A DNA stretch of 64,000 bases, taken from assembly GCF_041261445.1 (NCBI RefSeq), contig NZ_JBGCCU010000024.1:124001-188000 (forward strand), in the 5' to 3' direction. Both the position numbers and the translations under genes were made by a program. The stretch is from Catenulispora sp. EB89. GTDB lineage: Bacteria; Actinomycetota; Actinomycetes; Streptomycetales; Catenulisporaceae. Every line of letters begins with the position of its first letter. Position 1 is the stretch's first letter. Shown here piece after piece: positions 51,596-60,282 of this stretch. The notes beneath the pieces are model-generated. The model was not told the DNA's origin. It did no database searches and worked only from the letters and a program-made list of their open reading frames with translations.

Positions 51596-52269
51596 CCGCG
51601 ATCCGCGTCCTGCTGGCCGACGATCAGGCCCTGCTGCGCGGCACCTTCCGCCTGCTGATCGACTCGACCCCGGATCTGGAAGTGGTCGGCGAGGCCGGCA
51701 ACGGCCGCGAGGCCGCGAAGCTCTCGGAGGAGCTGCGTCCGGATCTGGTGCTGATGGACATCCGGATGCCCGTGCTCGACGGTCTGGAAGCCACCCGCCT
51801 GATCGCCGCCGATCCGGCGCTGGCCGGCGTCAAGGTTCTGATTCTCACCACGTTCGAGCAGGACGAGTACGTCGCCGAGGCCCTGCGCGCCGGAGCCGGC
51901 GGCTTCCTCGGCAAGGGCGTCGATCCGGAGGAGCTGCTGCGGGCGATCCGCACCGTCGCCGGCGGCGAGTCGCTGCTCTCCCCCGCTGCGACGCGTGCGC
52001 TGATCGCGCGGTTCCTGGCTCAGCCTTCTGACACACCGTCGTCCGTCACGGCTCCGCTGGACGCGCTGACCGCGCGCGAGCTGGAGGTCGTGACGCTGGT
52101 CGCCGCCGGGCTGTCGAACGAGGAGATCGCCGGGCAGCTGTTCGTCACGCCGCTGACCGCGAAGACGCATGTCAACCGGGCGATGACGAAGCTCGGGGCG
52201 CGGGATCGGGCGCAGGTCGTGGTGATCGCGTACGAGTCGGGGCTGGTGCGGCCGGGGTCAGGGCACTGA
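51589..52269 (+). CDS. NarL/LuxR-type response regulator
   Basis: The GTG at 51589 has GGAGG seven bases upstream, giving 226 residues. The receiver domain shows ADDQ (D11, D12), phosphoacceptor D57 in VLMDIRMP and GFLGKG lysine. The LuxR-type helix-turn-helix reads LTARELEVVTLVAAGLSNEEIA followed by TAKTHVNRAMTKL, split here. It pairs with the kinase upstream and probably controls the MMPL exporter gene. Confidence 0.92.
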   Translation: MSAAIRVLLADDQALLRGTFRLLIDSTPDLEVVGEAGNGREAAKLSEELRPDLVLMDIRMPVLDGLEATRLIAADPALAGVKVLILTTFEQDEYVAEALRAGAGGFLGKGVDPEELLRAIRTVAGGESLLSPAATRALIARFLAQPSDTPSSVTAPLDALTARELEVVTLVAAGLSNEEIAGQLFVTPLTAKTHVNRAMTKLGARDRAQVVVIAYESGLVRPGSGH

Positions 52270-52295
52270 CTCTCTTCGGCTCGCTGTCGCGCTGA

Positions 52296-54803
52296 TCAGA
52301 GTGCGCCGCGGCGCTGCAACGCCGTGAACGCGAACCAGCCCGGGATCACCGGCAGCCACCACGTCAGCAGCCGGAACACGATCACCGACGTCGCCGCGAC
52401 CGCCGACGGCACCCCGGCCGTGGTCAGGCCGGCGGTCAGCACCGCCTCGACGCCGCCGATGCCGCCGGGTGTCGGGACCAGCGAGCCCACCGCCTTGGCG
52501 ACCAGGTAGGCGACACCCATCGCGGCCAGGTTCACGTCGTTGCCGCTGACCGCGTTCACCGACGCCCACAGGCAGAAGCTCGCCGCCAGCGGCAGCCCCA
52601 CCGCGCCGCCGAAGGCCTGCGCCAGCTTGCGCGGGGAACGCGCGACCTGCAGGAACTCCGGCCCGATGTCCGTGACGAGCGGCTTGGCCCGGCTGATCAC
52701 GAAGGCGCGCAGCCGTGGGATCGCGGCGATCAGCAGCCCGATCACGGCCAGCGCGATGACGACGCCGGTGACCGTCGCGGACGGCGTGATCGCCGACAGG
52801 CCGCCGGATTCCTTCTGGTGGCTCCCGGCGAAAGCGCTGAACAGCAGCAACAGCACCAGGTAGCAGGCGAAGCCGATGACCTGCGACACGCCGACGGCCG
52901 TCACCGCGCGCGCCACCGGGATGCCGGCGCGTTGCAGAAACCGGGTGTTGACGGCCAGGCCGCCGACCGCCGCCGGGGCGACGAGGCCGGCGAAGGCCGC
53001 GGCGACCTGCGCGGTGATGGTCCGGCCGACCGGGACGCGTTCCTTGACGCAGCCCAGGAGGTTGAAGGCGGCGGCGACGTAGGTCAGTGCGGAGGCGACG
53101 GCGGCGCCGACGACCCAGCCCCAGGCCTGCCAGGTGTTCAGCTTGGGCGTCTGGAAGCCGGTGAGCTGGGTGGCCAGGAGGTAGAAGGCGATGGCGCCGC
53201 CGACGACGCTGAGGAGAGTTCGAGGCCTGACCCGCTCCAGGCTGACCGGCTGGACGTCCGCCTCGGGGTGCAGGGCGACGATGCGGTCGCGGATGGCGCC
53301 GACGAGGTCCGCGCGGTCGCCGGCGGCGCGGTGGCGTCGCAGGGCTTTGGTGGTGTCCTCGGAGAACAGGATCGGCTGCATGAGCGGGAGCAGGGAGGCG
53401 ACGGTCGCCGGGCCGAGGGCGTCGACGGCTTCTTCGGTGGCGCGTCCGGGGCCGACACGCAGGGCGATGGAGACGAGGAGTTCGGCGCCGTCGAGGCGGC
53501 AGAGCACGTCCTCGGCGGTGATCTCGCCGTAGCCGACGTCGGTGAGCCACAGCCGGCCGGCGGGGTCGAGGCGGAGGTGGTCGGTGGTGAGCTCCCGGTG
53601 CGCGAGTTGGCGGCTGCGCAGGTGCTGCCACAGGGCCCAGACGTCGTGGTGGAGGGCGGGGGTCCAGGCCCGGTCGGGGAGATCGGCCAGGCTCGGGGCG
53701 TCGAGGTGGTCGTAGGCGAGCAGGGCGGTGTCCTGGTCGATCTGGCGGGCCGAGCGCAGGCGCGGGGTGCGGATGCCGGCGGCTTCGACGGCCATGGCCA
53801 TCAGAACTTCGCTTTCGACCGTGCGGCGGAGGGAGAAGAAGCTGCGGCGGCGGACGGGGCCGCGCAGGCGGATCCACTGCCATAGGCGGGAGGCGAGGTA
53901 GGCGGCGCGTTGGCTTTGGTCGAGGACGGAGAGGTCGAGGATTTGTTTGCGGGGGTGGTGTTCTTCGGCGGTCGCAGTAACCGCGACGCGGAAGCGGCGC
54001 GCGCCGTCGGCGCCGGGTTCGAGGACGCGGACCGAGCCGGGGTGGGCGCGCAAGCCGTCGTGGTCGAGCTCGGCGAGGATGCGCGCGATGCCGGGGCGGG
54101 TGTCGAGGACGCCGCGTACGGAGATCCAGGCGGTGGCGACGATCTGGCCGAGCAGCGCCGACAGCAGCACCCCGGTGACGGAGTCCTGCCCGAGCAGCAC
54201 GACGGCGAGCCCGCCGAGCGCGGCGGTGGTGAGAAAGAGCGTGCGGTACTGGCTGCGGCTGAACCCGAGCACGGTCACCACCGCGACGCCGACCGCGAGC
54301 TGCACCTGCATCGGCGTGGCGCCGCCGATGGCCTGCGCGACGGCGGAGTCCTGGAAGTGCGAGGTGATGACGTTGACGCTGAACGCGGCGAGATAGGCGA
54401 CGGTCGCGGCACCGACGGCATCGACGACCTGCACGGTCTCGCGCTTGACGAGGCGCTCGACGGCGAGGGCGACCGGCACGCCGATGACGGAGAGGAACGC
54501 CAGGACCTGCACCACGTTGAGCATGAAGCGGGGGAAGGCGGCGGCGCGGTGCAGGATCTCCTGCCGCAGGTCGCAGCCCGCACGGTGGCCGACGACGCCG
54601 GCCAGGGCGAGCAGGACGGCGAGGGCGATGGCGCCGATGAGGCGGAGGCGGTCGGCGGGGAGGCGGATGCGGCGATCGGGGTCGGGGGCTTGGAGGCCTG
54701 GGGGCACGTCGGGCGGAGGCGGCGGCGCGGCGCCGGTGGCGGTGGCACTGGCAGGAGCGGTGGCAGCGGGCTCATTCGGCAGATGTGCTCCGGAGCAGCG
54801 CAC
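52296..54803 (-). CDS. Flippase-like membrane protein with internal kinase-like domain
   Basis: The GTG at 54803 gives 835 residues; the frame is open much further upstream but overlaps another gene, so the start is uncertain. A Pro/Ala-rich cytoplasmic tail leads to about six helices (50-240). A soluble region (250-500) follows, with kinase-like motifs VLMAMAVEAAG, LAHRELTTDHLRLD (in place of HRDxxxxN) and WLTDVGYGE (in place of DFG). The last 300 residues form the lysylphosphatidylglycerol-synthase-type flippase domain (UPF0104), with VGGLAVNTRFLQRAGIPVARAV and TPGGIGGVEAVLTAGL. Actinobacterial relatives exist. It probably moves or modifies an envelope lipid. Confidence 0.85.
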   Translation of the reverse strand: MRCSGAHLPNEPAATAPASATATGAAPPPPPDVPPGLQAPDPDRRIRLPADRLRLIGAIALAVLLALAGVVGHRAGCDLRQEILHRAAAFPRFMLNVVQVLAFLSVIGVPVALAVERLVKRETVQVVDAVGAATVAYLAAFSVNVITSHFQDSAVAQAIGGATPMQVQLAVGVAVVTVLGFSRSQYRTLFLTTAALGGLAVVLLGQDSVTGVLLSALLGQIVATAWISVRGVLDTRPGIARILAELDHDGLRAHPGSVRVLEPGADGARRFRVAVTATAEEHHPRKQILDLSVLDQSQRAAYLASRLWQWIRLRGPVRRRSFFSLRRTVESEVLMAMAVEAAGIRTPRLRSARQIDQDTALLAYDHLDAPSLADLPDRAWTPALHHDVWALWQHLRSRQLAHRELTTDHLRLDPAGRLWLTDVGYGEITAEDVLCRLDGAELLVSIALRVGPGRATEEAVDALGPATVASLLPLMQPILFSEDTTKALRRHRAAGDRADLVGAIRDRIVALHPEADVQPVSLERVRPRTLLSVVGGAIAFYLLATQLTGFQTPKLNTWQAWGWVVGAAVASALTYVAAAFNLLGCVKERVPVGRTITAQVAAAFAGLVAPAAVGGLAVNTRFLQRAGIPVARAVTAVGVSQVIGFACYLVLLLLFSAFAGSHQKESGGLSAITPSATVTGVVIALAVIGLLIAAIPRLRAFVISRAKPLVTDIGPEFLQVARSPRKLAQAFGGAVGLPLAASFCLWASVNAVSGNDVNLAAMGVAYLVAKAVGSLVPTPGGIGGVEAVLTAGLTTAGVPSAVAATSVIVFRLLTWWLPVIPGWFAFTALQRRGAL

Positions 54804-54912
54804 TGGAGTCGAGGCCTTGTGGTCGGCCGACGCGCGCGCCCCGGGCTCGGCACCGGCTCGCGCGAAGACTCCAGCACCATCACCATCGGGTTCGGCCGCG
54901 CCGGCCCTCGCG

Positions 54913-55539
54913 TCAGCCCTCAACGCCGGCTCGCCCCAGCGCGGCCGACGCGCGGCGCCGTCGCCAGACCCGTGCTGCGCCGAGGCAGGCCGCGGCCGCG
55001 CCGGTGAGGCAGGCGAGTGCCGCCGCAGCGCGTTCCCAGCGGGACAGTGACTCGGCGTGCAGGGTGCTGCGGCCTGTCGCGCAGGCCTGGGGACCGGTGT
55101 CGCCGCCGCCGGCGTCGCGGGCGCAGACCGTGGTCGTGAGCTGGCGGTGGTGCCCGCGGTGGATCGTGCCGGCCTGGGTCGCGTGGTCCAGGGGCCGGGC
55201 TTCGAGGTGGTGGCCGGCGGCACCGGTGGTCGTGATGCGGGCGGTGCCGTGCGCCGGGATCGCGAGGGTCCAGGTCAGGTGGCGTCCTGTGCGGTGCGGG
55301 GTCGGGGTGGCGCCGGTGTAGTCCAGGCTGGCCGGGAGCTGCTGCGTGATCACGGCGTCGGGGACGGCGCGGTCGGTGGTGTTGCGGACCACGATCGCGT
55401 ACGACACGTCCTGGCCGCCGTCGGCCCGCCCGGCGCCGGCCTGCACCGACAGCACCACGGACAGCGGCGCCGCGGGCCCGCCGTCGCCGGGCGCGGACAC
55501 CGGCGTGAGCAGGATGGCTGCCGCCGCCAGCCCGATCAT
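54913..55539 (-). CDS. Secreted or membrane-anchored protein with DUF11-like domain
   Basis: This 208-residue protein has an N-terminal hydrophobic export signal. A beta-sandwich domain follows (YAIVVRNTTDRAVPDAVITQ and LPASLDYTGATPTPHR), matching DUF11-type adhesive repeats. Two cysteines are near 140-152, and a C-terminal membrane helix ends in RVWRRRR. This is a sorting-like anchor without an LPxTG motif. CGGAGG precedes the ATG. It lies upstream of the flippase-like gene on the same strand. Confidence 0.75.
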   Translation of the reverse strand: MIGLAAAAILLTPVSAPGDGGPAAPLSVVLSVQAGAGRADGGQDVSYAIVVRNTTDRAVPDAVITQQLPASLDYTGATPTPHRTGRHLTWTLAIPAHGTARITTTGAAGHHLEARPLDHATQAGTIHRGHHRQLTTTVCARDAGGGDTGPQACATGRSTLHAESLSRWERAAAALACLTGAAAACLGAARVWRRRRASAALGRAGVEG

Positions 55540-55714
55540 CAGGCCTCCGAGTCTCGATCAGTCGCCGCTTGCCGAACCCCTCAGCAGTCGAACATCGCGC
55601 GGCGCGGGCCGCACCCGGAGCCGGGCCGGCGCTAGGCCGCCGGGGAGTACCGCCACCCGTTCGGCCCAGCCTCGCCTCCCGGCCGCGCGGGCCGGGGCTG
55701 ACGACAATGGGCGC

Positions 55715-56302
55715 ATGTGGCACGACATGTTCGTCACCGGCATCTCCTACGGCGAGAAGACCATCCGCACGGTGCTCGTCTACGCCGCGATCGTGATCCT
55801 GCTGCGGCTGGCCGGGAAGCGGGAGCTGGCACAGCTCAACACGCTGGACCTGTCGGTGGTGCTGCTGCTGTCGAACGTGGTGCAGAACGCGGTGATCGGC
55901 AACGACAACTCGCTGGTCGGCGGGGTGTACGGGGCGACGGTCCTGATCGTGGTGAACGCGCTGTTCGTGCGCCTGCAGGCGTACCTCAGCGACCGGGCAC
56001 CGCGGTTCGAGCGGGTGCTGGAGGGGAGTCCCAGCGTGCTGATCCGGGACGGCAAGCTGCAGATCAGGACGCTGCGGCGGCTGGCGCTGCGGCCGGCGGA
56101 CGTGATCGCCTCGTCGCGGAAGCAGGGGGCGGAGCACGTGCGGGACGTGCGGGAGATGGTGATCGCGCCGGGCGGCGGGATGCTGATGGAGCTGAAGGAG
56201 AGCCAGGAGGGGGCGGATCGGGAGGACGTGCAGGACATCCGCGCTGATCTGGCGCGGATTCAGGAGCGGCTGGACATGCTGCTGCTCCAGCGCGGGTCGT
56301 AG
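55715..56302 (+). CDS. DUF421 (YetF-like) membrane protein
   Basis: The ATG at 55715 gives 195 residues; a longer in-frame extension upstream is unsupported. There are three helices in the first 85 residues with LAGKRELAQLNTLDLSVVLL, the defining DUF421 motif. The soluble domain follows with GSPSVLIRDGKLQI and the RRLALRPADVIASSRKQG pattern. A charged helical tail (QDIRADLARIQERLDML) may form a coiled coil. Function in the family is poorly known; YetF homologues affect spore or envelope properties in Bacillus. Confidence 0.88.
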   Translation: MWHDMFVTGISYGEKTIRTVLVYAAIVILLRLAGKRELAQLNTLDLSVVLLLSNVVQNAVIGNDNSLVGGVYGATVLIVVNALFVRLQAYLSDRAPRFERVLEGSPSVLIRDGKLQIRTLRRLALRPADVIASSRKQGAEHVRDVREMVIAPGGGMLMELKESQEGADREDVQDIRADLARIQERLDMLLLQRGS

Positions 56303-56306
56303 GGCT

Positions 56307-57647
56307 CTAAGTACCCGAGGGCCCCGGCCCATGCCCCGGCGCCGGGGCGGCGGCGGATTTCGGCAGCTCCATCTCCGGACGGCCGGTGACCAGCAGCCAC
56401 GCGGGAAGCAGCGCCACGCACAGGATCGGGAGCAGCGCCGAGCCGCCGCCGAGCACCGCGGCCGTGAAGAGGCTGACCCAGCCGGAGCGCGTCACGGCCA
56501 GCAGCACGCCGAGCACGCCGCAGGCCACGGCCAGCGTCACCGGGATCGTGGACACCAGGGCGTGCGCGGCGAAGCCGAGGGCGGCGCCGGCGAAGACCGC
56601 GGGGAAGATGCGGCCGCCGCGGAAGCCCGCGGAGGACGCGAACGTCAGGGCGGCCAGGCGGACCAGGGCCAGCCCGGCGAAGCCCGCCGCCGAGTGGCCG
56701 TCGGGATGTTCGGCCAGGTCCTTGACCTGACTGAGGCCTTTGAAGAGGGTGTCCTTGCCGCCGAGCGCGCCGAGCAGGCCCAGGACGAGGCCGCCCAGGG
56801 TCAGGCGGACGACGGGCTGACGGAGCCGGTTGAAGGCGCGGTGCAGGAGGGGGAACGCGTAGACGGCGACCATGGCGACGACCGCGCCGAGCGAGGCGAC
56901 GAGCGCCGCGGTCAGGAGGTCGACCCAGCGGACGCTGTCGTAGGTCGGGAGCGGCATGGCGAACTCGGGGTGGGAGATCAGTTGTGTGGTCATCGCACCG
57001 GCTCCGGCGGCGACCAGGGGCGCGAACAGCTTGTCCCACAACGAGCCCTGACCTGGCACGGAGCCCTGACCTGGCGCAGATGGCTGAGCCGGCTTGGACG
57101 CGAAGCTCTCGGAGAGGATGAGCGCGGCGGCGACCGGCGTGCCGAACAACGCGCCGACGGTCCCGGCAGCGGCCAGCGCCAGCCACACGGGTGCGGGCAC
57201 GCGCCCCATCACCCGCGCACCGAGCCAGCACGCCAGCGCGATGTTGGTCGCGATGATCGGGTTCTCAGGACCCAGGCTCACGCCGCCGGCGAGCGTCAGC
57301 ACGACCGCCAGCGCAAGCCCCGGCAGCACCCCCGGCGCCAGCGGCGGATCGACGAGCCCGGTGGTCGCCGGATCGGGGCCGGCGTGCCCCGGCGCCTTCC
57401 AGACCACGAGCCCGGAGAGCGCCCCGATGCAGGTCAGCACCAGAATGACCCAGCCGGCCGAGTACGCACCGACGCCCAGCCACCCCGGCAAGTGCCGCCA
57501 CAGGAGTTCCTGCACCCGGTTGGCGAGACCGGACAGCAGGATCAGCAGCAGGCTGGACCCGACGCCGACCACGACCGCCGGCACCACCAACGGCAAGAGC
57601 GCCCGCGCCGGGGACCCCGCAGTCGGGGCCTCGGTCGCAGTCGCCAC
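56307..57647 (-). CDS. ClC-family chloride channel/transporter
   Basis: This 446-residue protein of about ten to twelve helices has the ClC selectivity motifs GGVSLGPENPII (GxGxP-like) and SSAGFRGGRIFPAVFAG (GxFxP-like). ALFGTPVAAALILSE also fits, with the E typical of the family. It starts at a GTG (57647) preceded by GGGTGG. It converges on the DUF421 gene with four bases between stops. An internal direct repeat encodes PGQGS twice near residues 195-205. Confidence 0.88.
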   Translation of the reverse strand: MATATEAPTAGSPARALLPLVVPAVVVGVGSSLLLILLSGLANRVQELLWRHLPGWLGVGAYSAGWVILVLTCIGALSGLVVWKAPGHAGPDPATTGLVDPPLAPGVLPGLALAVVLTLAGGVSLGPENPIIATNIALACWLGARVMGRVPAPVWLALAAAGTVGALFGTPVAAALILSESFASKPAQPSAPGQGSVPGQGSLWDKLFAPLVAAGAGAMTTQLISHPEFAMPLPTYDSVRWVDLLTAALVASLGAVVAMVAVYAFPLLHRAFNRLRQPVVRLTLGGLVLGLLGALGGKDTLFKGLSQVKDLAEHPDGHSAAGFAGLALVRLAALTFASSAGFRGGRIFPAVFAGAALGFAAHALVSTIPVTLAVACGVLGVLLAVTRSGWVSLFTAAVLGGGSALLPILCVALLPAWLLVTGRPEMELPKSAAAPAPGHGPGPSGT

Positions 57648-57777
57648 GGCTCCACCCTTCGAGGTGGGAGGGGCGCGCGCATTCGGGGCGGGCCGAACGG
57701 GGCTCGCAGCGCCGGAGCACAGCCGTCCCAGCCGGCGCGCACATCAGGCCTCGCACCCTGCCGCGCACCAGCCTCTT

Positions 57778-57893
57778 AGTGAGCCGACTTCGAGACTCGC
57801 CAGCGCAATTACGGCGGTGCGCCCTCGCCCGACCTGCGCGTTGGTGCAGAACTCGACTCACGTGGTGTCGGCGAATCTCGAAGTCGGCTCACT
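57778..57893. mobile_element. MITE-like element with 24-base terminal inverted repeats
   Basis: The ends at 57778-57801 and 57870-57893 are inverted copies: 18 bases (AGTGAGCCGACTTCGAGA) match perfectly, then one mismatch, then TCGCC. They enclose a 68-base core without an ORF. The total length of 116 bases is typical of a miniature inverted-repeat element, but no clear target duplication flanks it. A very long-stem terminator is the alternative. Confidence 0.5.
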
Positions 57894-57909
57894 GGCTCAG
57901 CCCGAGCTC

Positions 57910-58141
57910 GCCGCGCAGCCGCCCACCCGACCATCGGCCGAATCATCCGATCGGGGCACCCGGACCCCCGCGTTGGCGTGTCACGACCGCCGGGCCACGC
58001 GCCGCCGAAAAGCATGATGGCCACTGCCGCGCAGCCACCCACCCGACCATCGGCCGAATCATCCGATCGGGGCACCCCGACCCCGGCGTTGGCGTGTCAC
58101 AACCGCCGCGCCCCGCGCCGCCGGAAATCATGGTGGCCACT
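57910..58141. repeat. Tandem 116-base direct repeat, two copies
   Basis: Unit 1 (57910-58025) and unit 2 (58026-58141) have identical length and differ at only a few positions. Each begins GCCGCGCAGCC, contains ATCGGCCGAATCATCCGAT (arms ATCGG and CCGAT) and ends GGTGGCCACT or a one-base variant. The second copy ends 29 bases before the ribosome site of the next gene. Confidence 0.8.
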
Positions 58142-58182
58142 TCGGGCGCGCCGGCGGCGGGTCCGGTCGAAAGGAGGTCGTG

Positions 58183-58449
58183 ATGCATTCCGTGCTCGCC
58201 TCGGTGGTGGCCATGCACGGCGGGAGGTCGTGGTGGAACCGTCCGATGGTATGGGCGTCGTTGGCCGCGATCGCCTCCGGGGGGTGGTTGGCTGTGCGGC
58301 GTTCGCAGAAGCGCGCGGAGCGGGAGGCCGCCGCCGATGAGGAGGCTGCCGCCGCGGCGCGGGTGGAGGAACGTGATCGGATCGACGAGGCGATGAACCG
58401 GCTCGGGCGCGACTGGCAGCCGGGGAATCCGACCAACCCGGGGCCGTAG
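58183..58449 (+). CDS. Small single-pass membrane protein
   Basis: This 88-residue protein starts at the ATG at 58183, with AAGGAGG five bases upstream (a GTG one codon earlier is too close to the ribosome site). One hydrophobic helix (VWASLAAIASGGWLAV) is followed by a highly charged Ala/Glu/Arg helix and a C-terminal GRDWQPGNPTNPGP. The strong ribosome site supports a real gene. Function is unknown. It lies 92 bases upstream of the aspartate/alanine antiporter gene. Confidence 0.65.
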   Translation: MHSVLASVVAMHGGRSWWNRPMVWASLAAIASGGWLAVRRSQKRAEREAAADEEAAAAARVEERDRIDEAMNRLGRDWQPGNPTNPGP

Positions 58450-58540
58450 TCGGGAAAGCGTCCAGAACCGTACTCGCACCCTCACACCTACGGCGCAGCC
58501 CCGCGCGCCACCGGCTCCGCCGCGTGATCCCCTCGTCAGC

Positions 58541-60271
58541 ATGGGCTCCGCGCTGGCCGACAGCTGGTACAACCGCGACGTCTTCAAGCCGTACCCCGAG
58601 CTCCTGGTCCTGCTGACCATCGCGACCGGCTTCCTGATCGGCCGGATCCACTACAAGACCATCGCGGTCGGGTCCGTCACCGGCTGCCTGATCATGGGGC
58701 TGGTCCTCGGGCAGAGCAAGGTCGAGATCACCGGCCCGCTGAAGTCCTTCTTCTTCATCCTTTTCCTGTTCGCCCTCGGCTACAAGGTGGGCCCGCAGTT
58801 CTTCCGCGGCCTGAAGAAGGACGGCCTGCCGCAGGTCTACCTGTCGCTCATCGTCTGCGTGTCGGGGCTGGCGGTCACGTGGATCATCGCCAAGGCCGTC
58901 GGTTACGGCCCGGGTCTGTCGGCCGGTCTGCTGGCCGGCGGCCTGACGCAGTCCGCGGTGATCGGCGTCTCGCAGCAGGCGATCGGCACGCTGCCGCACT
59001 ACACCCCGCAGCAGGTCACCGAGCAGCAGAACCTGGTTCCGGTGGCGTACTCCGTCGGCTACGTCATCGCCACCGTGCTGGCCGCGATCTTCGTGGCGAC
59101 CGTGCTGCCGAAGTTCCTCAAGCAGGACCTCGCGGTCGAGTCGCAGAAGCTGGCCAAGGAGATGGCCGTCCCCTCCGACAACCCCGACCTGGGCACCGGC
59201 TACTACGAGGTCGTGCAGCGCACGTTCAAGGTCGAGAACCCCGCCTTCGCCGGCCGGACGATCCAGCAGTTCGAGGACGCCGCCCGGGACGCCGGCCGGC
59301 GCCTGTACATCACCAACGTCGTGCGCGGCGGCGGCGGGCAGCTGGAGCACGACGACAAGTACCAGAACCACGTCCTGCTGGTCGGCGACACCGTCGCGCT
59401 GTCCGGCCTGCGCGACTCGGTCGTCGGCTACGACCCCGAGCGCATGATCGGCACGGAGACGAACGACGTCCCGCTGCTCGACTACGAGACCGAGCACCTG
59501 CACGTCATCGTCAACAAGGACGGCGAGGCGATCGGCCGCAGCGTCGCCGACATCCGCCGCGAGCCCGAGATGGCCGGCGTTTTCATCGACAAGATGTACC
59601 GCGCCGGGTTCCCGTTCCCGTACCGGCTCTCCACACAGCTGGACCGCGGCGACACCCTGGTCCTGACCGGCCCCAAACGCCTCACCCGCGGCGCCGCCGA
59701 CATCGTCGGCAAGGCCGTGCCGACCAGCTACGCCACCGACATGATGTACGTCGCCGCCGGCGTCTTCCTCGGCGGCCTGATCGGTATCCCGGCGCTGAAG
59801 GTCGGCGGCGTGCCGGTGGCGCTGTCCACCTCCGGCGGCGCGCTCATCATGGGCCTGGTCTTCGGCTGGTTCCGGTCGAAGTACCCCACCTACGGCAACG
59901 TCCCGCCGGGCGCGCAGTGGTTCATGGACACCTTCGGGCTGTGCGCGTTCGTCGCGATCGTCGGTATCAACGCCGCCCCCAGCTTCGTCGACGGGCTGAA
60001 GAAGGCCGGCGCCGGCATCGTGCTGTGGTCGGCGCTGGTGTGCCTCATCCCCCTGATCATCGGGTTCGTCGTCGGCCACTACGGCATGAGGATGCGCACG
60101 CCGCTGCTCATGGCGTCGCTGGCCGGGGCCGAGACCACGACCGCCGCGTTCGGCGCGGTGAACGAGGCCGCGAAGTCCTCGCTGCCCACGCTCGGCTACA
60201 CCGTGCCGTACGCCGTCAGCAACGTGCTGCTGACGATCTGGGGCTCGGTCATCGTCCTGCTCAACCACTGA
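58541..60271 (+). CDS. aspT: Aspartate:alanine antiporter
   Basis: This 576-residue transporter of the AAEx family has an N-terminal set of five to six helices starting FLIGRIHYKTIAVGSVTG. Two cytoplasmic TrkA-C-type domains follow at about 210-380 (FAGRTIQQFEDAARD and IGRSVADIR). A second helix bundle has LSTSGGALIMGLVFGW and SLAGAETTTAAFGAVNEAA, the repeated substrate-site motifs. It exchanges external aspartate for internal alanine. The aspartate decarboxylase gene follows 11 bases downstream, the classic aspT-aspD pairing. Confidence 0.88.
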   Translation: MGSALADSWYNRDVFKPYPELLVLLTIATGFLIGRIHYKTIAVGSVTGCLIMGLVLGQSKVEITGPLKSFFFILFLFALGYKVGPQFFRGLKKDGLPQVYLSLIVCVSGLAVTWIIAKAVGYGPGLSAGLLAGGLTQSAVIGVSQQAIGTLPHYTPQQVTEQQNLVPVAYSVGYVIATVLAAIFVATVLPKFLKQDLAVESQKLAKEMAVPSDNPDLGTGYYEVVQRTFKVENPAFAGRTIQQFEDAARDAGRRLYITNVVRGGGGQLEHDDKYQNHVLLVGDTVALSGLRDSVVGYDPERMIGTETNDVPLLDYETEHLHVIVNKDGEAIGRSVADIRREPEMAGVFIDKMYRAGFPFPYRLSTQLDRGDTLVLTGPKRLTRGAADIVGKAVPTSYATDMMYVAAGVFLGGLIGIPALKVGGVPVALSTSGGALIMGLVFGWFRSKYPTYGNVPPGAQWFMDTFGLCAFVAIVGINAAPSFVDGLKKAGAGIVLWSALVCLIPLIIGFVVGHYGMRMRTPLLMASLAGAETTTAAFGAVNEAAKSSLPTLGYTVPYAVSNVLLTIWGSVIVLLNH

Positions 60272-60282
60272 AAGGAACCGCC

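Larger units (their letters stand above)
57648..58182. other. Non-coding repeat island
   Basis: These 535 bases separate the ClC gene from a small membrane-protein gene. They contain an inverted-repeat element and two tandem 116-base repeats, annotated separately. Overlapping frames exist on both strands but shift between repeat copies (116 is not a multiple of three), so none is accepted as a gene. Confidence 0.7.

Noticed and set aside
57809-58075. 88-residue minus-strand frame in the repeat island
   Set aside because: It crosses repeat units whose 116-base length shifts the reading frame, so the protein sequence is not preserved between copies.
58097-60268. Long minus-strand open frame opposite aspT
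   Set aside because: It has no recognisable domain, a His/Arg/Gln-rich composition and codon-position pattern of an antisense shadow; the plus strand encodes a clear AspT.
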